Positions 5,491 through 5,569 of a DNA stretch of 5,569 bases are shown here, in pieces. The position numbers and the translations under genes are program-made. The stretch's first letter is position 1. Every line of letters starts with the position of its first letter. Location of the stretch: assembly GCA_023430845.1 (NCBI GenBank), contig JAEYYJ010000093.1, forward strand, positions 1-5,569. Reading direction: 5' to 3'. The notes beneath the pieces were generated by a model, which saw nothing but the letters and a program-made list of their open reading frames with translations, ran no database searches and was not told where the DNA came from. This DNA comes from Pseudomonadota bacterium. Lineage in GTDB: Bacteria; Pseudomonadota; Alphaproteobacteria; Rhizobiales; Hyphomicrobiaceae.

Positions 5491-5569
5491 ATGAGCGGCA
5501 AGGCCTTCGCATCGGTCGGCGACATGACCGAGAAGAAGATCTCGTTCACCGAGATCGGGCGCAATCTCT
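5491..5569 (+). CDS. N-terminus of a probable MBL-fold metallo-hydrolase (partial, runs off the right edge)
   Basis: Twenty-six codons are visible, beginning MSGKAFASVGDMTEKKISF and continuing TEIGRNL. The pattern AFAS..DM.EKK.SF..I..N resembles, from memory, the N-termini of MBL-fold metallo-hydrolases in Bradyrhizobium and related Hyphomicrobiales, where a FASAAD-EKK-F segment precedes the metallo-beta-lactamase domain. The zinc-binding HxHxDH motif would lie beyond the window, so the call cannot be verified here. The gene starts 33 bases after hmgA with its own strong ribosome binding site, so a role linked to homogentisate or aromatic breakdown is plausible but inferred. No signal peptide is apparent in the visible part. 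Confidence 0.5.
   Translation, partial: MSGKAFASVGDMTEKKISFTEIGRNL

Overview
The window looks like chromosomal DNA from a GC-rich alphaproteobacterium, most likely of the Hyphomicrobiales (Rhizobiales). This is inferred from the high GC, the Gram-negative outer-membrane proteins, an alphaproteobacterial-looking TorF-type porin and a homogentisate dioxygenase. No genus can be fixed from the sequence alone. I see no rRNA, CRISPR array, insertion sequence or phage gene, and every complete gene is intact.

Layout. (1) 1-775, minus strand: a short-chain dehydrogenase/reductase with the Asp-Tyr-Lys active site of pteridine reductases (PTR1/FolM type). Its stop codon overlaps an ATG for a further gene that runs off the left edge. 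(2) 776-1177: a 402-base divergent intergenic region with a perfect 9-bp inverted repeat and a repeated CATAAACGC motif. (3) 1178-1966, plus strand: a TorF-family putative outer-membrane porin, closed by a strong terminator with a UUCG loop. (4) 2089-3915, minus strand: two tandem, clearly paralogous exported proteins, probably outer-membrane beta-barrels, separated by 153 bases. The second has its own plausible sigma70-type promoter. (5) 3916-4158: a divergent intergenic region with a Fur/Mur-like AT-rich motif near the barrel gene. (6) 4159-5457, plus strand: homogentisate 1,2-dioxygenase (hmgA), complete with all iron ligands, followed after 33 bases by the start of a gene that resembles MBL-fold metallo-hydrolases.

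How the genes fit together. hmgA opens the ring of homogentisate in tyrosine/phenylalanine catabolism and probably starts an operon with the downstream gene. The three envelope proteins (one TorF-type, two paralogous barrels) form a cluster of outer-membrane functions between the reductase and the catabolic gene; their substrates cannot be read from the sequence. The reductase probably acts on pterins, perhaps in folate metabolism.

Nothing here is clearly a new molecular system. The most interesting points are the duplicated barrel pair, in which one copy has an N-terminal segment about 45 residues longer, the pteridine-reductase active site, the inverted repeats in the divergent regions, and the short gene coupled to hmgA.
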